A stretch of 64,000 nt of DNA from Diplocloster hominis (GCF_032380655.1 NZ_JAWDIY010000025.1:1-64000); one strand, 5' to 3'. Shown: positions 43,249-52,495, counted from the stretch's first letter. Numbers and translations: made by a program. Notes: generated by a model not told the origin, from the letters alone.

Positions 43249-44082
43249 ATGCCAAATCAAATTGAAGTATTAAAGCTGCGAATATTGACCTGTTTCCTGG
43301 AAATGTCTCAGGAGAACTGCACAGTTACCAATCTGTCTAAGACGCTGGTGGAGGAGAAATATGCGGTCAGCCGGGCCATGATCGCCTTGGAAAAAGAAGG
43401 CTTGCTGGACCGCAGCAATGTAAGGCATCCCGCCTTGACCCCGGCCGGATCGGCTGCTGCTAAAAAATATGCGGAACGCATGGATATCGCCATGAACCAC
43501 CTGATCTATGAGGGCGTGGCACCCCAGGCTGCCCAGGCGGATGCCAGGGTCCTATCCCTGTACTGTTCGGATGAGATCTTTGAAGTCATCCGGGGGACGG
43601 AAGAACGCTATCGGGTCAAGCATGTCCTTAGAAACCGTAAGAGTTTTGACGGTGCCGTACTGTGCCACAGCCTGCGGGATGGCTGTTATTCCCTCCCGTT
43701 TATTCTTTACCGGGAACATGTGAAAAACCATGATAATATCTCCATGGCTAATGAAGGGTTTGAACATCCCTGCGGCCTGACGGTACAAAAGAATATGGGG
43801 GTGATCAGGCTGAAAGCGCTCACGGTTACGCATTTCTCTGCAGCTGATGGCCTGAAAAAGTCGGCGAAGATCGGCAATTTGAAATATTATGACGGGGAGC
43901 ATTATTGTGATGCGGAGCGGAACGGTGATTTCTGGCATATTCCGGCAGAAGTACTGCATTTCGTTAATATTGGCAATGATGTGGGACGGGTCCTGCATGG
44001 TAGTGTCTGCCTGAAAATGTCCGTCTCCATCGGACCGGTACATATGCCGGAAAGCGTGGCCATATTTACAATTTTATTTTAA
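43249..44082 (+). CDS. Winged-helix regulator with uncharacterised C-terminal domain
   Basis: About 277 residues from the ATG at 43249, preceded by GAAAGGTAA; reading from 43105 lacks a site. The N-terminal wHTH (CTVTNLSKTLVEEKYAVSRA, MIALEKEGLLDRSN, TPAGSAAAKKY) is of MarR/DtxR style. The next segment (IYEGVAPQAAQADARVLSLY then CSDEIFEVI) resembles a DtxR dimerisation helix. The remaining 170 residues carry many Cys and His but match no family I know. It precedes a CydDC-like ABC operon that has three palindromes upstream, which it may control. Confidence 0.72.
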   Translation: MPNQIEVLKLRILTCFLEMSQENCTVTNLSKTLVEEKYAVSRAMIALEKEGLLDRSNVRHPALTPAGSAAAKKYAERMDIAMNHLIYEGVAPQAAQADARVLSLYCSDEIFEVIRGTEERYRVKHVLRNRKSFDGAVLCHSLRDGCYSLPFILYREHVKNHDNISMANEGFEHPCGLTVQKNMGVIRLKALTVTHFSAADGLKKSAKIGNLKYYDGEHYCDAERNGDFWHIPAEVLHFVNIGNDVGRVLHGSVCLKMSVSIGPVHMPESVAIFTILF

Positions 44083-44189
44083 AATTCTGCAATCACTTGC
44101 CGCTTCTCCCTTTAGCTTTGATATTTGAGGCTCCCACAGGAGGATGCAGACTCTGCGCTTGATCCTATAATCAAATAATTAATAATATT

Positions 44190-44393
44190 TTTGTAGCACA
44201 TATGCAACTTTTTTTACAAGCACGGATACAGGTTCCTATCTATATGTTAATAATTCCTTTTTTCCCGGAGTTTGTAGCTTTTATGCTACAAATTTTCAAA
44301 TCATATTTTATGAAATTGTGGTAAAATTCATATCGGAAAAAGACGCTGGTACGGCGTATTTTTTAAGTCTTATGGTTAGCATTATCTAACCAT
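44190..44393 (+). promoter_or_regulatory. Three same-geometry palindromes upstream of the ABC operon
   Basis: Three 22-bp dyads with 8-bp arms and 6-base centres lie at 44190-44211 (TTTGTAGC..GCAACTTT), 44271-44292 (TTTGTAGC..GCTACAAA, perfect) and 44372-44393 (ATGGTTAG..CTAACCAT, perfect). The last is close to the ABC gene start and its GTTAG/CTAAC arms recall DtxR-type boxes. They occupy an otherwise empty 346-base interval. Confidence 0.7.
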
Positions 44394-44428
44394 ATTATGG
44401 AAATTCAGCTTAAAGAGAGGGAACCAAT

Positions 44429-46180
44429 ATGATGATTAACAAACGGCTGATTGGAATCGTCGATGACAGTCAAAAATACATAACCGGAAATGTTCTGGTG
44501 CAGTGGTTTAGTCTGCTGGCCAACGTTGTAATGATCTTCGCGATCACAAACCTGCTGCAGGGTCTGTACCTGAATACGGTAATACCACAGTCTTTTATGC
44601 TGGTTGCCGTTATCATTGCCGCCGCTGTACTGATACGATTCGTCTGCACCGCCGCTGCCGCCAGGATGGGATATCTGTCTTCCAGGGCGGTTAAAAAAAC
44701 GCTCCGGGAACTGATCTATCGTAAACTGCTCCGGTTAGGCGCCTCTTACCGGGAACAGGTCAGCACCTCCGAGGTGGTGCAGGTCTCTGTAGAGGGTGTG
44801 GATCAGCTGGAGACTTATTTTGGGTCTTATCTGCCGCAGTTCTTCTACAGTATGCTGGCTCCGCTGACCCTGTTTTTTGTGCTGAGCTTTGTGAATCTTC
44901 CGGCTGCCGCCGTACTGTTAATCTGTGTCCCTCTGATTCCGGTCTCTATCGCAGCTGTCCAGACCTTCGCGAAAAAGCTGCTGGCAAAATATTGGGTCCA
45001 ATACACCACCCTCGGGGACACATTCCTGGAAAATCTGCAGGGGCTTACCACATTGAAAATCTACCAGGCAGATGAATTCAAAAACAATGAAATGAACCGG
45101 GAAGCGGAACATTTCCGAAAAATTACCATGAAAGTCCTTACCATGCAATTGAATTCCATCACGATTATGGATCTGATCGCCTATGGAGGTGCTGCACTGG
45201 GGATGATTATGGCAGTCACCCAATACCGGGCCGGAAACGTATCGCTGGCCGGCTGTCTTGCCATTATTCTGTTATCCGCGGATTTCTTTATCCCCATGCG
45301 GCAGTTGGGTAGTTTCTTTCACATTGCCATGAACGGGATGGCTGCCAGTGATAAAATCTTCCATCTGCTGGATCTGCCGGAGCCGGAACAGGGAACATCT
45401 GTTCTTCCCAACCGCTGTGACATTATATGTTCGGAGTTAAGCTATTCTTACGGGGAAGAACGGGAAATTCTGCATGGAGCAGATTTCCATTTCTCACAGG
45501 GAAGCCTTTCCGCTCTGGTGGGAGAAAGCGGCTGCGGGAAGTCTACAGCCGCCTCGATCCTGATGGGCAGAAACAAAAAATATTCCGGTTCCGTCACTAT
45601 GGGCGGTGTGGAATTGCGGGACATCGCGGAAGAAAGTCTGATGAAAAATGTCACATATATCAGCCACAACAGCTATCTGTTTAAGGGAACCGTGCGGGAA
45701 AATCTGCTGATGGGAAAACCCGGCGCGTCGGATGAGGAAATGTGGCAGGTACTCGGACAGATGAAGCTGGCGGATTTTCTTCGGGAAGAGCAGGGACTGG
45801 ATACACCGCTCATGGAAAAAGGAGCGAACCTGTCCGGGGGCCAATGCCAGCGGCTGGCACTGGCCAGAGCGCTGCTCCATGACAGTCCTGTCTATATCTT
45901 TGACGAGGCCACTTCCAATATCGATGTGGAGAGCGAAAACCATATTATGGATCAGATCCATGCACTGGCCGGCACCAAAACGGTCCTGCTGATCTCCCAC
46001 CGGCTGGCAAATGTGGTGGGAGCTGACACAATCTACGTACTGGACGCCGGAAATGTAGCGGAACATGGAAGCCATGAAAAACTGCTGGCGGCCGGAGGAG
46101 TATACGCAAAGCTTTGGGAGACACAGCAGGCACTGGAACATTATGTGAAGCAGGAGGTTGAAAATGAAAAAGCGGAGTAA
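44429..46180 (+). CDS. CydD-like ABC transporter, permease-ATPase
   Basis: A 583-residue half-transporter with six membrane helices (about 20-310) and a C-terminal ATPase: Walker A GESGCGKST, signature LSGGQCQRLALARALLHD, Walker B VYIFDEATS, His-switch ISHRLA. The sequence type and the heteromeric partner downstream match CydDC, which exports cysteine/glutathione and supports cytochrome maturation. No cytochrome bd genes are nearby, so the cargo may differ (thiols, haem or peptides). GAGAGGG lies before the ATG. It overlaps the next gene. Confidence 0.87.
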   Translation: MMINKRLIGIVDDSQKYITGNVLVQWFSLLANVVMIFAITNLLQGLYLNTVIPQSFMLVAVIIAAAVLIRFVCTAAAARMGYLSSRAVKKTLRELIYRKLLRLGASYREQVSTSEVVQVSVEGVDQLETYFGSYLPQFFYSMLAPLTLFFVLSFVNLPAAAVLLICVPLIPVSIAAVQTFAKKLLAKYWVQYTTLGDTFLENLQGLTTLKIYQADEFKNNEMNREAEHFRKITMKVLTMQLNSITIMDLIAYGGAALGMIMAVTQYRAGNVSLAGCLAIILLSADFFIPMRQLGSFFHIAMNGMAASDKIFHLLDLPEPEQGTSVLPNRCDIICSELSYSYGEEREILHGADFHFSQGSLSALVGESGCGKSTAASILMGRNKKYSGSVTMGGVELRDIAEESLMKNVTYISHNSYLFKGTVRENLLMGKPGASDEEMWQVLGQMKLADFLREEQGLDTPLMEKGANLSGGQCQRLALARALLHDSPVYIFDEATSNIDVESENHIMDQIHALAGTKTVLLISHRLANVVGADTIYVLDAGNVAEHGSHEKLLAAGGVYAKLWETQQALEHYVKQEVENEKAE

Positions 46181-47822
46181 TCTTATAATCTGCAGACGAT
46201 TGACCGGGCTGGTTAAGCCACTGGCGGGATTTATGCTGCTGGCAGTCCTGATGGGGCTTGCGGGACATCTTTGCGCTGCCTTTATCACGATATTGGGAGG
46301 ATACGCGGTTTTGGACCTGCTGCGATTCCAAGTTCCGATTGCTATGGGTATGGCATTTGTCTGTGCCGGTATATTCGCCGTACTTCGAGGAGTTCTGCGC
46401 TACGGGGAGCAGTCCTGCAATCATTTTATTGCATTTAAACTGCTGGCACTGATCCGGGATAAGGTATTTCAGGCATTGCGGCGTCTTTGTCCCGCGAAGC
46501 TCGAAGGACGGGACAAAGGGAACCTGATATCGGTGATCACCTCGGACATCGAACTTTTAGAAGTATTTTATGCACATACGATCTCCCCTATCGTGATTGC
46601 CGTTTTGATGTCTGTTGTGATGTGTATCTATATCGGCAGCTACCATTGGGTTCTGGGCTGTCTGGCGGCAGCCGCCTATATCACGGTAGGCGCCGTGATC
46701 CCGGTACTTATCTCGAAGGTCAGCCGGGATGACGGGATGCGGTTCCGCACCCGCTCTGGTGAACTGAGCAGCTTCGTGCTGGACAGCCTGCGTGGACTTC
46801 CGGAAACGATCCAGTATGCTATGGGAGACCGCCGCCTGGATGAGATCAGCCGCAAAACCGACCAGCTCTCCGGTGATGAAGCTCGTATGAAACGAATCGC
46901 CGGCCGGAATATGGGCTGTACGAATACGGTAATCCTGCTGTTTGACATGGCTATGCTTTTCCTCTCCGCCCTGCTCTATCAGAAGGGACAGACTGGTTTT
47001 GACGGTGTACTGATCCCGGTGATCGCCCTGATGAGTTCCTTTGGCCCGGTGACCGCTCTGGCCAATCTGGGCAGTACCTTGCAGAATACATTTGCCGCCG
47101 GTGACCGCGTATTGGATATTCTCGACGAGACCCCGGCAGTGGAAGAAGTAGCCGAAGAACCCGAAGTCACATTTTCCGGCGCTTCCGCCGAGCATGTATC
47201 CTTTTCTTACGGGGAGGAAACCATTCTGTCAGACGTCTCGCTGAAAATTCCTGAGCATTCGGTCATTGGCATTACCGGAAAAAGCGGAAGCGGCAAATCC
47301 ACTCTCTTAAAGCTGCTCATGCGTTTCTGGAATGCCGAGAATGGAACAGTAAAACTGTCCGGACGCGAAATTGACCGTATCAACACACCGAACCTGAGGG
47401 ATCTGGAGAGCTTCGTGACTCAGGAAACCCATCTGTTTCACGACAGCATCGCCAACAACCTGCGCATCGCCAAACCAAACGCCACACAGCAGGAGCTGGA
47501 AGAAGCCTGCCGGAAAGCCTCCGTGCACGAGTTTATCCAGAATCTTCCAAAAGGGTATGACACCCCGGTCGGAGAACTGGGTAACAGCCTTTCCGGTGGG
47601 GAACGCCAGCGGATCGGACTGGCCCGCGCCTTCCTTCATGATGCCCCATTTCTGCTGCTGGATGAACCCACCAGTAATCTGGACAGCTTAAGTGAAGCGG
47701 TGATTCTAAAGTCGCTGGGGGAGGAGCGTTCCGGTAAAACCATAGTTCTGGTATCCCACCGCCGTTCCACCATGCGGATCGTGGATACAGTATATTCCGT
47801 GGAAAACGGGAGGATGAGCTGA
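46164..47822 (+). CDS. CydC-like ABC transporter, permease-ATPase
   Basis: A 552-residue second half-transporter. Six helices precede an ATPase with Walker A GKSGSGKST, signature LSGGERQRIGLARAFLHD, Walker B LLLDEPTS and VSHRRS. The ATG at 46164 follows AGGAGG within the preceding gene, which it overlaps by 17 bases; an in-frame TTG six bases earlier is less likely. Forms a heterodimer with the CydD-like protein. Confidence 0.87.
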   Translation: MKKRSNLIICRRLTGLVKPLAGFMLLAVLMGLAGHLCAAFITILGGYAVLDLLRFQVPIAMGMAFVCAGIFAVLRGVLRYGEQSCNHFIAFKLLALIRDKVFQALRRLCPAKLEGRDKGNLISVITSDIELLEVFYAHTISPIVIAVLMSVVMCIYIGSYHWVLGCLAAAAYITVGAVIPVLISKVSRDDGMRFRTRSGELSSFVLDSLRGLPETIQYAMGDRRLDEISRKTDQLSGDEARMKRIAGRNMGCTNTVILLFDMAMLFLSALLYQKGQTGFDGVLIPVIALMSSFGPVTALANLGSTLQNTFAAGDRVLDILDETPAVEEVAEEPEVTFSGASAEHVSFSYGEETILSDVSLKIPEHSVIGITGKSGSGKSTLLKLLMRFWNAENGTVKLSGREIDRINTPNLRDLESFVTQETHLFHDSIANNLRIAKPNATQQELEEACRKASVHEFIQNLPKGYDTPVGELGNSLSGGERQRIGLARAFLHDAPFLLLDEPTSNLDSLSEAVILKSLGEERSGKTIVLVSHRRSTMRIVDTVYSVENGRMS

Positions 47823-47921
47823 TGTGTCATATTGAAAATGGAATGAGACAGAACACCCCTTTACGGCATTATGTCATGTCCTGGAAACGAAAAAAAAGAA
47901 AAAAAGATTGGAGAGACAGCC

Positions 47922-48530
47922 ATGAAGAAAATTTTCTATATCACGTTGGGATGTATCGGATTCGTTCTGGGGGCCCTGGGCGCTGCGCTGCCGCTGCTGC
48001 CGGCCTTCCCGTTTCTGCTCCTGTCCGCGTTCTGCTTTGCCAAAAGTTCGCCCAGGCTCCACCGCTGGTTCGTCGGGACAAAACTCTATAAGAACAATCT
48101 GGAGAGCTTTGTCCGGGGCCAGGGTATGACCGTAAAGGCCAAAATCCGTATTATGATCACAGTAACCCTGACCATGGCGTTTGGATTTCTGATGATGAGC
48201 CGCGTGCCTGTGGGACGAATTATTCTGACCTGCGTGTGGGCCATACATATTTTTATCTTACTCTTTGCCATTAAAACGAAAAAAGCGGCCCCTGCGGCAG
48301 CCGGGCCCTTAATCTGCAAAAAGCTGCTTGTCTCAGGAATGCGGTGCGAAAGCTGCGCAAGGCGGCTGGAATGCGCATTTGACCGCGCGGGCAGTTTCAG
48401 CGCAGCCGTTAATTTTCAGGAAAATCTGGCCACCGTCTATCTAAAGGAACCGGTTGAAAATGATGTTCTGATACAATTAGTGAAGCAGGCCGGCTATCAG
48501 GTGGAGCAGGTGTGGGAGACCGCATCTTAG
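47922..48530 (+). CDS. DUF454 (YbaN-like) membrane protein fused to a heavy-metal-associated domain
   Basis: About 202 residues from the ATG at 47922, after GGAGAG. Residues 1-120 are a YbaN/DUF454 inner membrane domain (LGCIGFVLGALGAALPLLPA, CFAKSSPRLHRW). Residues 131-200 are an HMA-type metal-binding domain with GMRCESC (Cys142, Cys145), which would bind a soft metal such as Cu+ or Zn2+. It lies 99 bases after the ABC pair and is likely in the same operon. The fusion links thiol-type export with metal handling. Confidence 0.82.
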   Translation: MKKIFYITLGCIGFVLGALGAALPLLPAFPFLLLSAFCFAKSSPRLHRWFVGTKLYKNNLESFVRGQGMTVKAKIRIMITVTLTMAFGFLMMSRVPVGRIILTCVWAIHIFILLFAIKTKKAAPAAAGPLICKKLLVSGMRCESCARRLECAFDRAGSFSAAVNFQENLATVYLKEPVENDVLIQLVKQAGYQVEQVWETAS

Positions 48531-48585
48531 CCCCGGCTGTTGTATCACTTTCTGATATTCTAACTGCCAACCCGCATGAAATGGA

Positions 48586-48786
48586 TCAGATATAATTATC
48601 AATAATACTTTGCTCGATGATATCCTCACCCAATATCGTGAGTGCCTGGTTCGGACAGTGATTGACACAGCGGTAACACATGGTACAGTTACCGCCCGGC
48701 ACCGCTTTTCCCGCTGAAATACACTCCAAGCATTTTCCCTCCTCCTTATCTACAAACTCTTCCGTTTCATTCTCTGCCAGTGTCAA
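48586..48786 (-). pseudogene. Ferredoxin-like fragment, C-terminal remnant of an EFR1-type protein
   Basis: A 66-residue reading frame ending in a 4Fe-4S motif: Cys34-x2-Cys37-x2-Cys40-x3-Cys44-Pro (CTMCYRCVNHCP), with a KCLEC upstream. This is the usual C-terminal end of EFR1-family flavodoxin-ferredoxin fusions. Only a TTG could start it, there is no good ribosome site, and an in-frame stop lies two codons before. It is thus probably a decayed remnant, though a tiny functional ferredoxin cannot be ruled out. Confidence 0.5.
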
Positions 48787-48914
48787 ATATTATTCCGCCG
48801 GCAACAGATTTTCTCTATTATAGACTTTCCAGCATATCCCGTCAAGAATCCTGTTCCCAGTCCTCGTTTTGTTTTTGTATTTTTTCTTTATCTCACATTT
48901 GAGCTTCAGATATC

Positions 48915-48972
48915 TTAAATTTTTATAAATCTGCGCAGAACGGACAGACTTTTCTCAAGAGTGTGTTATACT
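48915..48972 (+). promoter_or_regulatory. Promoter of UbiB-like gene, twin of 42436-42493
   Basis: TTAAATTTTTATAAA, GACTTTT and AGTGTGTTATACTAAG lie at the same mutual distances as in the phasin-like promoter (GACT to TATACT is 20 bases in both). The spacer sequences between these blocks differ, which favours conserved function over recent duplication. Confidence 0.72.
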
Positions 48973-49008
48973 AAGCTAAAGATATGAAGTATGGAGAAAA
49001 GTTTGCCT

Positions 49009-50607
49009 ATGTCGGATACTGCAGCATTACACGAGCGGCCTTCCGGAAACCGTCTGACGGAAATCCTGGGGGTTTTAAAAAAACATCATATCACCCGCGG
49101 ATTACAGCCTGTAAAGCTGCGGGAGATCTTAGAAGATCTGGGTCCCACCTATGTGAAGCTGGGCCAGATTATGTCTATGCGCTCTGACATCCTCCCGGAA
49201 GCCTACTGCCGGGAGCTGACCAGGCTTCGCACAGAGGTCCGCCCCCTGCCCTACGAGACCATCCGGGGAATCATCGAAACAGAGCTCGGCTGCCCGGTAT
49301 CGGAGGTATTTACCGCCATCGACCCAAAGCCGCTTGGTTCCGCCTCTATCGCGCAGGTGCACCCCGCCGCCTTAAAATCAGGGGAGCGGGTGGTGGTAAA
49401 AGTCCAGCGTCCACATATCCGGGAAATCATGGCAAATGATATCGCTCTGATGCGAAAAGCCGTCACCCTGCTGAAATTTACCATCGGAACCGGAGATTTG
49501 ATCGATTTTCGGATGGTGATCGATGAACTTTGGAAAACCTCCCAGGAAGAGATGGACTTTCTCAAGGAGGCTTCGAACTGTGACCGGTTCCGGGAGAACC
49601 AGAATGAGATCGTCTATGTGACCTGTCCGCAGGTGAATCATGAGCTGACGACCCCGCACCTGCTGGTCATGAGCTATATCGACGGTGTACAGATCGACCA
49701 GATACCGGAACTTTCCGGGCTGGGATATGACATGCGGGAGATTGGTGAAAAAACCGCGGAAAATTATTGTAAACAGATTTTAGAAGACGGATTTTTCCAC
49801 GCGGACCCCCATCCGGGTAATCTGCGTGTGGACGGCGGGCAGATCGCATGGCTGGATCTGGGAATGATGGGACAGCTTTCCGAAAATCATAAACAGCTGT
49901 TTAAGCGGGCGATTCTGGCTGTTTTAAAAAATGACATCTACGAACTGAAAAATGTACTGCTCAGTCTCGGGGAGCCGAAAGAACGGATCAACCACACCAG
50001 GCTTTATACAGATATCGACGATATCGTCAGCCGGTATCTGACCATGGATCTGGGCAGTATGGATCTGGGACGGCTGATCGAAAGCCTGCTGGACCTGGTG
50101 AAGGCCCACAGGATCGGGATGCCCTCGGATATTACACTGCTGGGCCGCAGTATCATTACCATGGAAGGACTGCTCTGCGCCTGTTCCCCGGATGTGAATA
50201 TGTTCCAGATCCTCTCAACCCATATGTCCTCCCTTCTCTTTCAGGATCTGGATCTGAAAAAAGAGCTGGGGCGCAATGCAAGGCAGCTCTACCTGTCCAT
50301 GGGAAAATCCCTGGAGATTCCCGCACAGCTGTCCGATCTGCTGAATATCACCAAAAACGGGCAGACGAAAATCAATCTGGAACTCACCGATTCCCTGGAA
50401 ATGCAGAGGGTCTTCCGCAATTCCACAGGCTATCTGACGCTTAGTATTCTCGTGGCTGCGCTGGTCCTGGGAGCCTGTGTCTTGTGCCTGACCAATATAC
50501 GGCCTGCCCCTCTGGGCATCCCGTGGCTGTCCTGGATCGGTTTCGGGTTGTCCGCATGTCTTATCTTGTATCTTCTCTTCCGTATTCTGATCCGGCCGAA
50601 GAGATAG
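49009..50607 (+). CDS. ABC1/UbiB/AarF-family atypical kinase
   Basis: About 532 residues from the ATG at 49009 (GGAG upstream at a long spacing; 48991 would add six residues with no site). The KxGQ-type motif region LGPTYVKLGQIMSMRSDILP is at residues 45-64. Nucleotide-binding elements are PLGSASIAQVH and VVVKVQRP, catalytic HADPHPGN and metal LDLGMMG. Two C-terminal membrane helices follow (about 475-530). UbiB proteins support quinone or isoprenoid lipid metabolism. The C-terminal codons overlap the convergent gene by 47 bases. Confidence 0.9.
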   Translation: MSDTAALHERPSGNRLTEILGVLKKHHITRGLQPVKLREILEDLGPTYVKLGQIMSMRSDILPEAYCRELTRLRTEVRPLPYETIRGIIETELGCPVSEVFTAIDPKPLGSASIAQVHPAALKSGERVVVKVQRPHIREIMANDIALMRKAVTLLKFTIGTGDLIDFRMVIDELWKTSQEEMDFLKEASNCDRFRENQNEIVYVTCPQVNHELTTPHLLVMSYIDGVQIDQIPELSGLGYDMREIGEKTAENYCKQILEDGFFHADPHPGNLRVDGGQIAWLDLGMMGQLSENHKQLFKRAILAVLKNDIYELKNVLLSLGEPKERINHTRLYTDIDDIVSRYLTMDLGSMDLGRLIESLLDLVKAHRIGMPSDITLLGRSIITMEGLLCACSPDVNMFQILSTHMSSLLFQDLDLKKELGRNARQLYLSMGKSLEIPAQLSDLLNITKNGQTKINLELTDSLEMQRVFRNSTGYLTLSILVAALVLGACVLCLTNIRPAPLGIPWLSWIGFGLSACLILYLLFRILIRPKR

Positions 50608-52495
50608 GCTGCGGCCATACCATAGCTAACGGAAGCTTCCGCTCCAGATATTTTTTCTTTATACACAGGTTATGGAGCGGCTCACAGTACTCTTTTTCGT
50701 ATAATATATTTTGGGTCAACTCCAATAATTCATTCCGTTGTAAATAATGGACCAACGTTTCTGCCGTGATTTTAGAATTTCTGTTTGGATCGATTGGTAT
50801 CTTTATTAGTTTTTTATTCCGGGGCTCTTTGATCAGAACACCGCTGGGAATCCCCTTTAGAATGCCCCGGAAACTATTGTAGTCACATAAAAATGTGTTT
50901 TCTAATTCTTGTTCATCCGCTCGTTGAAAATTGCTCAGAATAATTCTATAGATATGACTAATTTGATAATCTTCTCCCAATCCCAGTTCACCCAATACCT
51001 CCGGTAAATGAAGGCGGATGTATTCATACAAACGGTTAATCTGTCTGCCGGCCTCTATTATTTTCTTATTCATGTGATAATACTGTGTAATATTCGACGG
51101 AAACCCCCATGCTTTCGCTTCCACTATGAACAGACAGTCTTCCAGAACAAATACACTGTCACATTCGTATGTATCCGAACTCTCATGTCTTTTTATTTTC
51201 CCGCATGTGATATTTTCTTCTTTTAACAAACGGAACAGCCGGTGTTCCAACGCTTTTCCCCGGAAATAGAATCCATTTGCCATAGATAAGATTACTTCCG
51301 ATATCTGTAACTCGGCAACCAGACTGGGAACCATGTAATAATATTTACCACTGGCAATCAGCGGCGCATCCATCAGATCTTTTGCTTTTCCATAAGTCAA
51401 TAACCTTAACACACCCTCCGGGTCATCTAACCCCAGCTCTGCAAAATCCTGCATCAACTCTCTCTTTTTTATCTGCACACAGACTTTTGGCATATCCCCA
51501 TTTAAATTTTCTATTTTTCTGGTTTTTAAATGATTTTTGCATATCGTTTTTAAACGGGCATAGGCCCTGATCAAATCCTGTATATTTACGGTTATATGTT
51601 CTCCCTCTCTGCCCACGATCTCACAACAGCAGTCGGATAAATCCGCGTACAACTGCCTCTGTAAAATAAAATTCGTCCTGTCGAATTCCGACAGCTCTTC
51701 CTTTTTGGGGCCGATCGGATATTGCTCGTATGCCAGCATACTTGTAATATAAGTGCTGCGCTCTCTCATCTCCCAATATGTCCGGATTATCCTGCCCCAA
51801 ATATCATTTTCACATTGGAACACCTCCTGAACCATGGTGAAATGCGGATCGCCAAATTGCCAGCTTTCTACGATCTGATCTATTAATTTTTTCTTCATGA
51901 CCGATAATAAATGCCCTTTTGCCCTGAGAATATCTTTCGAGTCAATTTTATCACAGATCTGGTTGTGGCCTTTGTAGACCGCGATATATTCTAACGCGTT
52001 TTTGATTTCAATACAGACATTATCAAACAGCTCTCCATAATATAACAGACGTTCATTAACATCCGGTATCGCTCCTAAATCACTCTGAATCCCAAGCTGA
52101 TAATTCAAGTCGTTTCTTCCCATCTCTGAATTCAAAAGGGAACTCAGGTAATATTCCACAAACAGCAGGTAAGCGGAAAGTTCCCTTGACCCATCTATCG
52201 CATTCGCCTCCGCATATTCTTCATCTGTGTATAAATCGCTGTATAACCTGTTGATATAGCCAGATTCCTGCAGAATCCGATCCCAGATCCTGCTTTCGTC
52301 ATCTGTCAGTTTATCCTGAAGCCAACGATCCAGTTCCTCTATTTTTTTCTTATTTTTCTGCGGACCCGGATATGGATGTATTGTAAATTTCAAAATTTTA
52401 CATATCCGGAAAAAATCGCTCCGGCTCTCATTTTCAAATGCTTTTTTTATAGTGGCCAAGCTGTATTTGGCTGAATTTATGTATTCGTATTTCAT
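50561..52495 (-). CDS. Unrecognised large protein with PD-(D/E)XK nuclease-like core
   Basis: A 644-residue protein I do not recognise as a whole. Near residues 413-461, RGKALEHRLFRLL, YECDSVFVLEDCLFIVEAKAW gives Glu417, Asp446, Glu459 and Lys461, the E..D..ExK layout of NERD/restriction-type nucleases. The 400 residues before are helical and of unknown role. It is clearly A+T-richer than its neighbours. Its 3' end runs 47 bases into the convergent UbiB gene, so its last 15 or so residues are antisense to that gene. Signs of acquisition are thus strong; a defence role is possible but unproven. Confidence 0.72.
   Translation of the reverse strand: MKYEYINSAKYSLATIKKAFENESRSDFFRICKILKFTIHPYPGPQKNKKKIEELDRWLQDKLTDDESRIWDRILQESGYINRLYSDLYTDEEYAEANAIDGSRELSAYLLFVEYYLSSLLNSEMGRNDLNYQLGIQSDLGAIPDVNERLLYYGELFDNVCIEIKNALEYIAVYKGHNQICDKIDSKDILRAKGHLLSVMKKKLIDQIVESWQFGDPHFTMVQEVFQCENDIWGRIIRTYWEMRERSTYITSMLAYEQYPIGPKKEELSEFDRTNFILQRQLYADLSDCCCEIVGREGEHITVNIQDLIRAYARLKTICKNHLKTRKIENLNGDMPKVCVQIKKRELMQDFAELGLDDPEGVLRLLTYGKAKDLMDAPLIASGKYYYMVPSLVAELQISEVILSMANGFYFRGKALEHRLFRLLKEENITCGKIKRHESSDTYECDSVFVLEDCLFIVEAKAWGFPSNITQYYHMNKKIIEAGRQINRLYEYIRLHLPEVLGELGLGEDYQISHIYRIILSNFQRADEQELENTFLCDYNSFRGILKGIPSGVLIKEPRNKKLIKIPIDPNRNSKITAETLVHYLQRNELLELTQNILYEKEYCEPLHNLCIKKKYLERKLPLAMVWPQPISSAGSEYGREDTR

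Noticed and set aside
45494..46288. A 264-codon open frame on the minus strand
   Set aside because: It is antisense to the CydDC-like genes, whose Walker and signature motifs are clear.
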